From: Deltaproteobacteria bacterium
GTDB lineage: Bacteria; Desulfobacterota; Desulfarculia; Adiutricales; Adiutricaceae
Reading direction: 5' to 3'
Assembly: GCA_031264015.1 (NCBI GenBank)
Contig: JAISET010000114.1
Span: 1 to 48,423 of the forward strand
DNA: 48,423 bases
Shown here: one piece after another, positions 7,043 to 15,188 of the stretch
Position numbering within the stretch: the first letter of the stretch is position 1
Layout of the letters: each line of letters opens with the position of its first letter
Position numbers and translations under genes: made by a program
The notes under the pieces: generated by a model
The model's input: only the letters and a program-made list of their open reading frames with translations
What the model was told of the DNA's origin: nothing
The model's database searches: none

Positions 7043-9163
7043 TCAGAAGACCAGCGACGCCGAGAGGACGACATGACGGGCCGGATAATAATAATAGGCC
7101 GGCTCGTACTCCTCGTTGAAGAGGTTTTTTAACGAAAGGACCACCATCACGCGCTCCGTTCCGGTGTAGTCGAAGCCAAGGTTGAGGTCCATGGTCTTGC
7201 CGCTGCGATTTTGGTAGTAGACATAGCCGCCGTCCTCATAAGCGTACTTGCCGGCCGCGCGGAACAGGGCGTCGGCGAAGACCCTCATGTCGCTCCGAAC
7301 GTCCCTCTCCCATTTGAGGCCCAGGGACCCCCAGCTCTTGGGGGTGGCGATATTTTTCGTGGTGGTCCCGTCCGTCTGGTTGGAAAGCTTTCCGTCGATG
7401 TGGGTGTAGTTGCCATAGGCGGTAAGGCCGGTCTCGAAAATCCGCCAGGAGGCGGCCAGCTCGAAGCCCGTCGTCTTATACTTGGCGGCGTTGATGGTTC
7501 GGGAGACGTTGAATTGGCTGGGGTTGGTGTAGAGATACTGCAAGGCCTGGTAGTCCCTGACCTCGCTGGTGAACACGGTGGCGTCCACGAAAAGGTTGTT
7601 GTCGTTATAACGGACGCCGAACTCGTAGCTTTGGGACTTCTCCGGCCCCAGGTCGGGGTTGGGCATCAGATAGCCGCCGGCCCCGGTCAGCTTGGAGGCG
7701 AGGTCGGGGGCCCTGAAGCCCTGGGAGTACTGGACGCGCAGCGCGAGGACGTCGAGAGGCTCGTAGACCAGGCCGGCGTTCCAGACGACGTTGGTGAATA
7801 TGTCGGTCCTGTCGGCGAAGGCGGGAAACTCGTCGAGACGCCCCTGCTCGCTTTTGATGTTGGTGTAGCGCAGCCCGGCGGTCAGGGACAAGGGGTCGGC
7901 GATCGTCCAGACGTCCTGGAGAAAGGCGGCGAAATTTCTCTGCTTGGCCTCGAAGACGTAGAGCTGGTTGGGGTTGAGATAATATGCCGAGCCGGTCAGG
8001 AAGTCATTGGCCAAGTCGTCATGGGAAAACTCCAGGCCGACGACGACCTGGTGCGAGGCGAAGGAAAAGTCCCCCTGCAGATAGGCGCCGTAAGTCTTGG
8101 ACTTGTCGCGCAGCATGGCGGAGAGATCGTCCGTGTTGGGGTACTGCCAGCCGATCTGGTCGGTGTCCCTCCTCTGGTGATGCAGACGAAAAGTTAGCTT
8201 GTCCATGTATGGGAGAGGATCGTGCAGGACCAGCGTTCCGACAATGCTGTCGCGCCTGTTTTTAGGGAATGTCGACAGCTCCATCAAATCCGGGTCCCCG
8301 TAGGGGTTGTAGTTGATGACTTTGTTCGCGAAGTCGAACATCCCGGCCATCTCGTTGACGTCCGAGTCGTAGTGGGAAAGCGAGAGGTCGAACTCGCCCT
8401 TGTCCCACAAAAATCCGATGTTGCCATAAACGCTCTGGGTCTTGAAGTCGCTGTGGTCGAGACGCCCGTATCTGACCGAGTCTCTGTCCCCGGCGTTCTG
8501 TAAGGAGCCGGAAATTCTATACCGAACATTTTCAGTGTCGCCGAAGACGGCCAGATGCGGGGAGTAGCCCCGGGTGGAGCCGTCGTATTTAAAATCCAGC
8601 CTGCCGCCCAGAGGCCTGCCGTCGCCGCCCTTTTTCGTGATGATGTTGATGACGCCGCCGATGGCCTGGGAGCCGTAGAGCGACGAGGCAGGTCCCCTGA
8701 CGACCTCGATGCGCTCGATGTCGGTGGGGTCGACGGTCAGGACGCCCTTGTTGATGTCGTCCTTGAAGACGGAATTTTGATTGATCCCGTCGATGAGATA
8801 GAGGACCCTGGAGGCCGTCTGCCCCCTCAGGGAAACCATGGAGTTGTTGCCGGGGCCGGACTTGTTGGGGGAGAAGCTCGCCCCGGGGACGTCCCGGAGC
8901 TTTTCCGCCGTGTTGGTGGTGATGTAGCGCTCGTCGACGGCCTTGTCGTCGACCACGCTGACCGACATGGGCACCCTCATCAGGTCCTGCTCGGTGCGTC
9001 CGGCCGTCACCGTGATGGAGTCCAGGGGAAAGGAGACTGTGTCGTCGGCCTGCTGGGCCATGGCCGCGCCGGTTAGGAAAAAAGCGGCCAGAATGAGAGC
9101 TGTGGACAAAACGGCCGCGCCCGCCGGAGCTGAAACGGCGGTTTTTTTTAATAATTGGAACAT
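7043..9163 (-). CDS. TonB-dependent outer-membrane receptor
   Basis: A 706-residue TonB-dependent receptor of the vitamin/iron-chelate class. A signal peptide (to about residue 35, ending TGAAMAQ) is followed by a TonB box (DSITVTAG), a plug domain with SLRGQTASRVLYLIDGI and IERIEVVRGPASSLYGSQA, IGGVINIITKK, and a 22-strand-type barrel ending in aromatic-rich VVLSASLVF with C-terminal Phe. I chose ATG at 9163, not the upstream one at 9238, because the signal peptide begins naturally there; the extra 25 residues would disrupt it. A TATAAT-like -10 lies at 9188-9193 on the minus strand. It is the first gene of a three-gene operon with an exported protein and a polyferredoxin. The substrate is unknown; iron, cobalamin or another metal complex is plausible. 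Confidence 0.9.
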   Translation of the reverse strand: MFQLLKKTAVSAPAGAAVLSTALILAAFFLTGAAMAQQADDTVSFPLDSITVTAGRTEQDLMRVPMSVSVVDDKAVDERYITTNTAEKLRDVPGASFSPNKSGPGNNSMVSLRGQTASRVLYLIDGINQNSVFKDDINKGVLTVDPTDIERIEVVRGPASSLYGSQAIGGVINIITKKGGDGRPLGGRLDFKYDGSTRGYSPHLAVFGDTENVRYRISGSLQNAGDRDSVRYGRLDHSDFKTQSVYGNIGFLWDKGEFDLSLSHYDSDVNEMAGMFDFANKVINYNPYGDPDLMELSTFPKNRRDSIVGTLVLHDPLPYMDKLTFRLHHQRRDTDQIGWQYPNTDDLSAMLRDKSKTYGAYLQGDFSFASHQVVVGLEFSHDDLANDFLTGSAYYLNPNQLYVFEAKQRNFAAFLQDVWTIADPLSLTAGLRYTNIKSEQGRLDEFPAFADRTDIFTNVVWNAGLVYEPLDVLALRVQYSQGFRAPDLASKLTGAGGYLMPNPDLGPEKSQSYEFGVRYNDNNLFVDATVFTSEVRDYQALQYLYTNPSQFNVSRTINAAKYKTTGFELAASWRIFETGLTAYGNYTHIDGKLSNQTDGTTTKNIATPKSWGSLGLKWERDVRSDMRVFADALFRAAGKYAYEDGGYVYYQNRSGKTMDLNLGFDYTGTERVMVVLSLKNLFNEEYEPAYYYYPARHVVLSASLVF

Positions 9164-9721
9164 TAGGTAATACCCTATATAAAGACTATTATAGTTTTGA
9201 AATATAAATAGCAGTATAAAGGAGATAGTACCTGGCAAACGTATCTTATATATACTTGAAATTAGTTTCAGATAGGTGGATGACTCAAGTCAGCGTTAAG
9301 GAGGATAAAAGATAAAGCTGATGAACAGCCAGATATAGGACATTTCCGCCTCCCTAAGCATTTGTTGTCCGTCGTCATAAATTTAAGATAATTCCCGGCC
9401 GGGGCCGGGAGGGCGAATAAAAACAGACCGTCGCCACCCCCAGCCGGGAGAGCGGATAACTTCATACCGCAACCCCCGCGACCCAAGACGGTTGAAAGAG
9501 GACGGGAGATGAGGAACTAATTTTTGTCCGGATCGCCGTTATTTGGACAAAATCATGGCGCTCGAGGACAAACCTCTCGCCGCAGCCAAATTATTAGCCA
9601 AGCCAGCTAAAAGATGACGAAAATTTAGACAAAGTTAATTTATGTTAACCTTGAAGCAAACATAAATTAAACAGCGTTAAATTGGTTATTCCTGAAGAAG
9701 AGGGAAAAATGATAAATGAAG

Positions 9722-9740
9722 TTTGAGAATGATTCTCAAA
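9722..9740. promoter_or_regulatory. Fur-box-like operator (perfect 19-bp palindrome)
   Basis: The site TTTGAGAATGATTCTCAAA is a perfect palindrome centred on G9731. Its core TGAGAATGATTCTCA differs at only two positions from the 7-1-7 Fur consensus TGATAATGATTATCA. TTGAGA, a fair -35 hexamer, lies inside it on both strands; on the plus strand TAGATT follows at 18-bp spacing (9747-9752), so repressor binding would block a promoter. The targets may be the divergent TonB operon (leader of about 560 bases) or the secreted protein at 10257. Confidence 0.65.
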
Positions 9741-9836
9741 TTCATCTAGATTTTATGGCTGGCCGAAGGAATTGTCAAGATTTATTTCATATTTTTTTAT
9801 CATCACCCGTAGCCGCTCCCCCCTACCCCTAAGTCC

Positions 9837-9908
9837 GCGGGGACACCCCTGTTCCTTGGGGACGCCGACAACCCGTGCGGACACCCCCCCCTGTTCCTTG
9901 CGGACGCC
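9837..9908. repeat. Direct repeat, about 30 bp, GC-rich
   Basis: Two copies of a unit with core ACACCCC-CTGTTCCTTG-GGACGCC lie at 9837-9866 and 9877-9908, differing by C-tract length and a few bases. A third, weaker trace (GCATCCCCGCAGCCCGCGGGGACG) follows. It does not encode anything evident. Confidence 0.5.
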
Positions 9909-10054
9909 CTCTCCCAATCCATAAGGGCATCCCCGCAGCCCGCGGGGACGACGACAAAACTTGAGAACAACCAGAAACGGGGGGACGGTGTCGGAATGCG
10001 GGGCCTAAAATCGGCGCGGGCGGAGGCGGGAAATCATTGTCGGAGGAAAAAGCA

Positions 10055-10103
10055 GGGGAAAAATCGTTTTTCAGGGGAAAAAGAGGCGGAAAAATCGTTT
10101 TCA
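10055..10103. repeat. Direct repeat with GGAAAAATCGTTTT core
   Basis: GGGGAAAAATCGTTTTTCA at 10055-10073 recurs as GCGGAAAAATCGTTTTCA at 10086-10103, a 31-base period. It lies about 150 bases before the start of the secreted-protein gene and could be a regulator site or a decayed duplication. Confidence 0.45.
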
Positions 10104-10256
10104 AAAGGAAATGTGGAGGTGAAAACCCTATTTCCAGAGTTGACGGGGCGCGTTTTGCTTTCCGGCAAGACCTTGACAAGCGGGCCGCATTGAGAATACC
10201 TTAGACAAGGCCATGGCCGCCGGGCGGCCGATCCGACGATCATTCGCGGGGGAGAG

Positions 10257-10880
10257 ATGAGTGAATCAATCGGCGGAACTGCCGCCAGGACGGTTTTGCT
10301 GGCCGGCTTATTCTTCCTTTGTCTGGCGGCCTGCCCCGCCTCGGCCCAGACCAGGGGGAGCTGGTTCACCTACAGCACCGCGGGGGAGCCCGCGGCCGAG
10401 GGGCTCGACATATCCGTCAAGATACCCGTCGGCTACCTGATCGCGCCCGAGCCCAAGCCCAGGGTCCTCAAGGAGTTCTACGTCGTCAACGAGGAGACCA
10501 GGAACCTCTCCTACATGACCATCACCATCCTCGGCCTCGACCGGAAGCTGATCAACGGGCTCCTAAAAAGCTCCGACGGCTCCTGGCTGCAGAGCTCGCT
10601 CTCGGCCTTCTGGAGATCCATGGCCCAGGGGCTGCACGGCGCCAAATCCTACAACGAGTTTTTCTTCCAGAGCTCGCCCGCCGCCGACGTGGTGGTCGAG
10701 CAGAGCCAGACGACCCCCTACCCCGCCTTCCGGCAGATCGACACCAGAATCGTCATTTACGGCGACCAGCTGGTCAAGCTCGAATGCGGGGACATCAGCC
10801 CCGACGCCTCCGTCAACGAGCACGCCCGCAACAAGCCGACCCTCTGCCACCCGTTCTTCAACAGCCTGACCATGAACTGA
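10257..10880 (+). CDS. Secreted or lipid-anchored protein of unknown function
   Basis: The 207-residue protein has an N-terminal signal (about 11-30). Two outcomes are possible: cleavage after ASA30, or lipid attachment at Cys26, because LAAC (23-26) matches a lipobox. The mature part has ISVKIPVGYLIAPEPKPRVLKEF (read here as a beta strand region near 52-74), then a helical middle and two cysteines, Cys177 and Cys197, which could form a disulfide. I recognise no family. ATG at 10257 is preceded by GGGGGAGAG. It is converged upon by the hydroxyacid dehydrogenase gene and has no operon partner. The Fur-like palindrome lies about 515 bases upstream, too far to be certain of control. Confidence 0.65.
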   Translation: MSESIGGTAARTVLLAGLFFLCLAACPASAQTRGSWFTYSTAGEPAAEGLDISVKIPVGYLIAPEPKPRVLKEFYVVNEETRNLSYMTITILGLDRKLINGLLKSSDGSWLQSSLSAFWRSMAQGLHGAKSYNEFFFQSSPAADVVVEQSQTTPYPAFRQIDTRIVIYGDQLVKLECGDISPDASVNEHARNKPTLCHPFFNSLTMN

Positions 10881-10981
10881 GACGGCTCGGACAAGGGCCG
10901 CTCGGACCTGGCCGGCCGGACGCCGGAAAAGCCTCAAATACCACCGGGCCGGCCTTCCTCGCGCAAAATCCTCCCCTCGCC

Positions 10982-12004
10982 TCACCCGCCGACCACGTTG
11001 ACGGGATTCCCCTTTAGAAACTGGAACAAATTCTCCCAGCCCGAGGCCATCAGCCTCTTCCTGGCGGCCAGCGACGTCCCGGCCAGGTGCGGGGTCATAA
11101 AGACGTTCCTGGCCTTCCCCAGCGGGTTGTGCGCCGTCAGCGGCTCGACGGAGACCACGTCGAGGCCGGCCGCCCGGACTTTTTTATAATACAGGGCCTC
11201 GCTCAGGGCCTCCTCGTCGATCAGCTTCCCCCGGGCGACGTTGATGATGATAACCCCGTCCTTCATCCCGGCGATGGACTCCCGATTGATCATGCGCTCG
11301 GTGGAGGGGGTCAGGGGGCAGGCCAGGACCAGGACGTCCGAGCTGGACATCACCTGGGGAAGAGGGACGTATTCCGCCAGCCGGTCCGACCGGGGGTTGG
11401 GATGATCCTGGTCGGCCAGGACCCTCATGCCCAGCCCGACGGCGGCCCTGGCCACGGCCAGGCCGATGCGCCCGAGACCGACCACGCCCATGGTCAGGCC
11501 GTCCAGCTCCAGGATGGGAAAATCGGTGTAGCACTTCGGCCGCGACTTGACCCAGCGGCCCTCCCTGACCTCGGCGCCGTAATAGCCGACGTGGTTGCAG
11601 ATCTCGAGCAGGAGGGCGACGGCGTGCTGGCCGACCGTGGCGGAGCAGAAGCCCGGGACGTTGGTGACGGTCACCCCGAATTCTTTGGCGGCCTCGAGGT
11701 CGATTAAGTCATAGCCGATGGTCAGCGCCCCCAGGTATTTGAGATTTTTCGCCCCCTCGAAAATCTTCCTGGTGAAGCGGGTCACCGTGGTCAGGACCAC
11801 CGTGGCGTCCTTGATCAGCTTCGGCACCTCGACCTGCCTGACGCTCTCGACGATCCTGAGCTCGCCCAGCTCGCCGAAATGATCCCAGGAAAGGTCGCCG
11901 GGGTTGTGAAACTGGGCGTCCAAAATCACAATTTTTTCCCTGTCGGCGGCCTTGGACTCGGCGGCCGTCGCCATCTCGACTTCCCCCGTCACTTTCTCGT
12001 TCAT
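10982..12004 (-). CDS. D-2-hydroxyacid dehydrogenase (NAD-dependent)
   Basis: A member of the D-isomer-specific 2-hydroxyacid dehydrogenase family (glycerate/hydroxypyruvate/lactate type), which reduces 2-keto acids with NAD(P)H in the cytosol. The Rossmann motif GVVGLGRIG is at residues 173-181, and the catalytic triad is Arg258 (NVARGK), Glu287 (SVEPL) and His306 (TPHLAG). The protein has 340 residues, with an extra N-terminal tail of about 22 residues before the first beta strand (KIVILDAQ). ATG at 12004 is well supported by AGGAGGA six bases upstream. The motif ALTIGYDLIDLEAAKEFG is typical of the glycerate dehydrogenase-like branch. The substrate cannot be fixed from sequence. It has no operon partner. 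Confidence 0.9.
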   Translation of the reverse strand: MNEKVTGEVEMATAAESKAADREKIVILDAQFHNPGDLSWDHFGELGELRIVESVRQVEVPKLIKDATVVLTTVTRFTRKIFEGAKNLKYLGALTIGYDLIDLEAAKEFGVTVTNVPGFCSATVGQHAVALLLEICNHVGYYGAEVREGRWVKSRPKCYTDFPILELDGLTMGVVGLGRIGLAVARAAVGLGMRVLADQDHPNPRSDRLAEYVPLPQVMSSSDVLVLACPLTPSTERMINRESIAGMKDGVIIINVARGKLIDEEALSEALYYKKVRAAGLDVVSVEPLTAHNPLGKARNVFMTPHLAGTSLAARKRLMASGWENLFQFLKGNPVNVVGG

Positions 12005-12301
12005 CGCGTCCTCCTGCCGGCCGGCCCCGCGGCGTCAAAGCGTCCCGGCGCCCGGCCGTCCCGTTTCGCGTCCGGGCGGATAAATTATGGCCGGCCGACG
12101 ACGGGGGCCCCTCCCCGCCTTCCCCTGTTCATGCCTGGTCATGACAAGCGCCTGCTAGTGAAAAAATGTTAGCAGACCGGGCCGGCCTCTTCAAGCCCGG
12201 GCCGAAACCCGCCTGAAATGATCGCCGCCGCCCCCAAGACGACCGTCGGGCCTCCCATTGATTTTCGCCCACGTCCTCGCCTCGGCGCCCTAGCCGACTC
12301 A

Positions 12302-12376
12302 AAAAAACGGTTCATAATGTTGGCCGCCCCCCCCCTTGCCTCGACAGATGAAATGCTTAATTCTGCATTTCATAGA
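12302..12376 (+). repeat. Dispersed 75-bp repeat, copy A
   Basis: This 75-base element is almost identical to 29178-29251. It differs only by one C in a long C tract (9 here, 8 there) and one substitution (TTGCCTCGAC against TTGCCACGAC). It contains a stem-loop with 9-bp perfect arms (ATGAAATGC and GCATTTCAT around TTAATTCT). Both copies have the same orientation, upstream of a minus-strand gene. Confidence 0.9.
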
Positions 12377-12569
12377 AAAACGCCGCGAAGACTCCCTCCC
12401 CTCGCCCCTCGCCGCCCGCCGTCCGACCGGGAAGAAAAACCGACTGACGCCCGGATTGCGCCGCCGGCCAGAACTCCAATCAAAATTATCACAAATTCAC
12501 ATTTTTACCATGATAATCACTCAAACTTAACAATATTTACCACCCGGGGTTATTTTCTTTGTAAAGACG

Positions 12570-12590
12570 GGAGGTAGAAAAAATACCTCC
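12570..12590. promoter_or_regulatory. Hairpin upstream of FyuA-like receptor
   Basis: GGAGGTA and TACCTCC form a 7-bp perfect stem around seven mostly A bases. It is about 110 bases before the receptor start. It may act in the leader RNA or as a protein-binding palindrome; sequence alone does not decide. Confidence 0.35.
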
Positions 12591-12699
12591 GCAGGGTATG
12601 AGTTTTTGTCAAAATTCCATTTGGGTTAAAAATAAATCATTTCGGGCTACTATTGCAAATAAGACTCAGTATCATATATAAAAAACACGGAGGCCTTCC

Positions 12700-14874
12700 A
12701 TGCCCTGCAAATTTTTAACTCCATTTCTCTGCCTATGCCTGCTGCTCCTCGCCTCCACGGGCCTGGAGGCGGCAGGCGACGACCCCCTCTCCCTGGACTC
12801 CATCACGGTCACGGCCCAAAAAAGGGCGGAATACGTCCAGGAGGTGCCCGTCTCCATCGACGTCATCGACGAAAGGGCCGTCGAGGAGAAAGGGATCAGA
12901 CAATTCATGGACCTCGGCACCCTGGTGCCCAACCTGACCGTCAGCTCCTCGGGAGGCGCGGCCACCTATGCGTATTTGGGCATGAGGGGCCGGGTCAACA
13001 GCTCCGGGGGCGACATGGACCCGACGGTCACGGTCATGCTCGACGGCGTCGCCTTCGACGACTTCAACTCGGTCGCCTCGCTGCCCATGTTCGACATAGA
13101 GCGCATAGAGGTCCTGAGGGGGCCGCAGTCGACCCTGTACGGGTTCAACAGCGAGGCCGGAGTCATCAACGTAATCACCCGCAAGCCGGGCCCCGACGCC
13201 AGGGCCAGGTTCGGCCTGACCTTCGGGGACGGACGCGACTCGGACTTCAGCTACGGAGTCCAGGGGGCCTTCAGCGCCCCGGTGGTCCGGGACGTTCTCT
13301 CCGTGGGGCTGTCTTTCAACGGCGCCCAGGACGGCAGCTACATCAACAACATTCATGCCGACGACGACTACGCCCGCAACCGGCGCAGCGCCGTCCGCTT
13401 TTCCGCCGTCCTGACCCCCGCCGAGGCCTTTGAGGCGACGCTAAACGTCGGCTACTCGCAGGTCAAGGCCGACAACGGCTACATCTCCCTGCCCAGGGAC
13501 CTGGAGGCCGCCCAGCTCATGGGCTGGACCAGCTTCAACAAATGGGAGACCGACATCGACGCCCCCGAGTACAGCCGGGTCAAAAATTTCACGGCCGACC
13601 TGAACATGCGCCTGAAAACCGGGCCGGTCGACTTGGTCTCCATCACCTCCTGGCGGACTTCCGAGCAGGATTACCTGACCGATTTCGACATGGGAGCCAA
13701 GGGCGCGGCCTACAACTTGGTGTTCGCCCCCTTTCCGCTTCCGGGTCTCGCATTGGAGGGCTTGGTGGACAACCGTTATCGCACCTTCATGCAGGAGTTT
13801 CGGCTCATGTCCCCCGAGGACGACCCCTCGAACCTGGAGTGGATCGCAGGGCTCTTTTATCGCCACTCCGAGCGCCAGGTGAAAATGGGCATGGAGATGT
13901 TCATGTCGGGGGTCAGCATGACGGACATGCCCTTGGCGGACACGACTTTGGACCTCAACGACTTCGCCGTCTTCGGCCAGGCCACCTACCGGCTGTTCGA
14001 CAAGAGGCTGGGCCTGACGCTGGGCCTGAGGCAGGACTGGACCAGCCGGGAGATGGATGACAGGATTTATTTCATCGGGGAAAAATTTAAGAAAAACGAC
14101 TCCCAGCTGATCCCGAAATTCTCCGTCGACTATCGGCTGACACCGGAGAACATGGTCTACCTGACCGCCACCAAGGGCTGGAGGCCCGGGGGCCTCTACA
14201 ACGTGCAGACCTACGACTACACCTCGCTCCCCGACAGAAGCGACGTCTATTTCGAAAAGGAGACGAGCTGGACTTACGAGCTGGGGAGCAAGAACCACTT
14301 TTTCCAGAACCGTCTCATGCTGAACCTGGCCTTTTATCACACCGACTACAACGGCTACCAGGACCAGTTCGTCCTCAACAATCAGACCAGCTTTTTCCGC
14401 AACGCCGGCAAGGCCAGGGCCTACGGCCTGGAGCTGGAGGGCCTGGCGGAAATAACCGACAATGTGACGGCCAGTTTCGGGTTCGGCTGGAACAAGGGCA
14501 CGTATAAAAGATATGTCGACTTGAGCGGCGACTACTCCGGCAAGAACGTCACCTCCTTCCCCGGATACACGGGCAACCTGGGCCTCAACTTCAGGTTCCT
14601 GGACGGGTTTTACGTCTCCCCGGAAATCAGGTTTGTCGGCAAGACTTATTGGGACAGGGAAAACCTTTATTCCCAAAAGGCCTACAACACCCTGCACCTG
14701 AGAATGGGCTACCAGACGGAGCGCTGGGAGCTTTTTCTCTTCGGCGACAACCTCGCCAACAAATACGCCATCGTCAAGGGCCTCCCCAGCGCGGTCACGT
14801 CCTTCGGGGAAAGATACGGCGTGCCCACCAGGCCCCTGCAGGCAGGTGTTGGCTTCAACTTCTATTACGAATAA
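12700..14874 (+). CDS. FyuA-like TonB-dependent siderophore receptor
   Basis: A 724-residue receptor with a signal peptide (to about 24, LLLASTGLEA), a TonB box (DSITVTAQK), a plug with LGMRGRVNSSGG, TVTVMLDGV and IERIEVLRGPQSTLYG, and VINVITRKPG. The barrel ends in LQAGVGFNFYYE. The plug style (RAEYVQEVPVSIDVIDERAVEEKGI) is that of the FyuA/pesticin-yersiniabactin receptor branch. An ideal ribosome site (GGAGG, 7 bases) fixes the start. With the YbtPQ-like transporters and AraC regulators to its right, it makes a locus like those for ferric-metallophore uptake, in which the receptor brings the complex into the periplasm. The specific ligand is unknown, and no biosynthetic genes are seen, so the cell may use metallophores made by others. 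Confidence 0.88.
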   Translation: MPCKFLTPFLCLCLLLLASTGLEAAGDDPLSLDSITVTAQKRAEYVQEVPVSIDVIDERAVEEKGIRQFMDLGTLVPNLTVSSSGGAATYAYLGMRGRVNSSGGDMDPTVTVMLDGVAFDDFNSVASLPMFDIERIEVLRGPQSTLYGFNSEAGVINVITRKPGPDARARFGLTFGDGRDSDFSYGVQGAFSAPVVRDVLSVGLSFNGAQDGSYINNIHADDDYARNRRSAVRFSAVLTPAEAFEATLNVGYSQVKADNGYISLPRDLEAAQLMGWTSFNKWETDIDAPEYSRVKNFTADLNMRLKTGPVDLVSITSWRTSEQDYLTDFDMGAKGAAYNLVFAPFPLPGLALEGLVDNRYRTFMQEFRLMSPEDDPSNLEWIAGLFYRHSERQVKMGMEMFMSGVSMTDMPLADTTLDLNDFAVFGQATYRLFDKRLGLTLGLRQDWTSREMDDRIYFIGEKFKKNDSQLIPKFSVDYRLTPENMVYLTATKGWRPGGLYNVQTYDYTSLPDRSDVYFEKETSWTYELGSKNHFFQNRLMLNLAFYHTDYNGYQDQFVLNNQTSFFRNAGKARAYGLELEGLAEITDNVTASFGFGWNKGTYKRYVDLSGDYSGKNVTSFPGYTGNLGLNFRFLDGFYVSPEIRFVGKTYWDRENLYSQKAYNTLHLRMGYQTERWELFLFGDNLANKYAIVKGLPSAVTSFGERYGVPTRPLQAGVGFNFYYE

Positions 14875-14904
14875 TTTCAACAACATGACCAGGAGGTCCA
14901 AGAT

Positions 14905-14940
14905 ATGAAAATATACCTGGCGACAATAAGAAATAAGTGA
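14905..14940 (+). CDS. Micro-ORF of 11 codons, possible gene remnant
   Basis: ATG at 14905 is preceded by AGGAGGT at 7-base spacing, one of the strongest ribosome sites in the window, yet the frame ends after 11 codons (MKIYLATIRNK). It may be the start of a lost third gene of the receptor operon, or a translated micropeptide. No family can be named. Confidence 0.3.
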   Translation: MKIYLATIRNK

Positions 14941-14959
14941 CACCCTGACGTCATATGGA

Positions 14960-15006
14960 AAAGCCTAATTGTAATTTTTAAAATTCAAAAATTACAATTA
15001 GGCTTT
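14960..15006. terminator. Perfect 20-bp inverted repeat, likely bidirectional terminator
   Basis: Arms at 14960-14979 and 14987-15006 are perfectly complementary, with a 7-base loop. It is placed between two converging genes. The stem starts with A residues and ends with T residues on both strands, as in bidirectional terminators. The arms are AT-rich, so a miniature mobile element remnant is an alternative. Confidence 0.65.
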
Positions 15007-15188
15007 AAAAATTTTAATTCATAGACTTTTCAGGCGACATCGAACTTTTCATACATATGAAAATTCGACCGGCCTACCGGCCTACCAGCCTACCAGCCAG
15101 CCAGCCCTGCCAAAGGCCGGCTGCCGGCGACCGACGGCCGACGGCCGACGACTGACGCCCGGAATATCCGGGCGGATGGCGAAAAAGC

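Larger units (their letters stand above)
9164..10256. other. 1.1-kb divergent intergenic region with regulatory sites and repeats
   Basis: No gene is convincing. Read left to right it holds: a Fur-like half-conserved palindrome TGAAATTAGTTTCA (9257-9270); an inverted repeat TTTTGTCC/GGACAAAA (9522-9529, 9545-9552); a 12-bp inverted repeat TTAATTTATGTT/AACATAAATTAA (9635-9646, 9659-9670); the Fur-box-like palindrome (9722-9740); and two GC-rich direct repeats (9837-9908, 10055-10103). A 72-codon frame at 9268-9486 (minus) has no ribosome site and no family resemblance. Confidence 0.5.
12005..12699. other. Divergent intergenic region before FyuA-like receptor
   Basis: The 695 bases contain the dispersed repeat (12302-12376), a 7-bp hairpin (GGAGGTA 12570-12576 with TACCTCC 12584-12590), and an AT-rich promoter-like stretch (12600-12680). 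Short frames here are low-complexity and lack ribosome sites. The AraC regulators of the locus probably act in the part after 12590. Confidence 0.5.
14875..15188. other. Convergent intergenic region
   Basis: The gap between the receptor and the convergent araC gene holds an 11-codon frame with a perfect ribosome site (14905-14940), a perfect 20-bp inverted repeat (14960-15006) and short simple repeats (CCTACCAG/CCGGCCTA at 15070-15105, CGACGGC at 15128-15150). Confidence 0.6.

Noticed and set aside
9268-9486. 72-codon minus-strand frame upstream of the TonB receptor
   Set aside because: No ribosome site, Gly/Pro-rich start from GC-rich DNA and no family resemblance; it sits in a regulatory gap.
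12218-12577. 119-codon frame before the FyuA-like receptor
   Set aside because: It runs through the dispersed repeat and C tract and gives a Pro/Arg-rich low-complexity peptide.
13441-14943. 500-codon minus-strand frame across the FyuA-like receptor
   Set aside because: Antisense shadow with Val/Gly/Gln-rich translation; the receptor frame has all family motifs.
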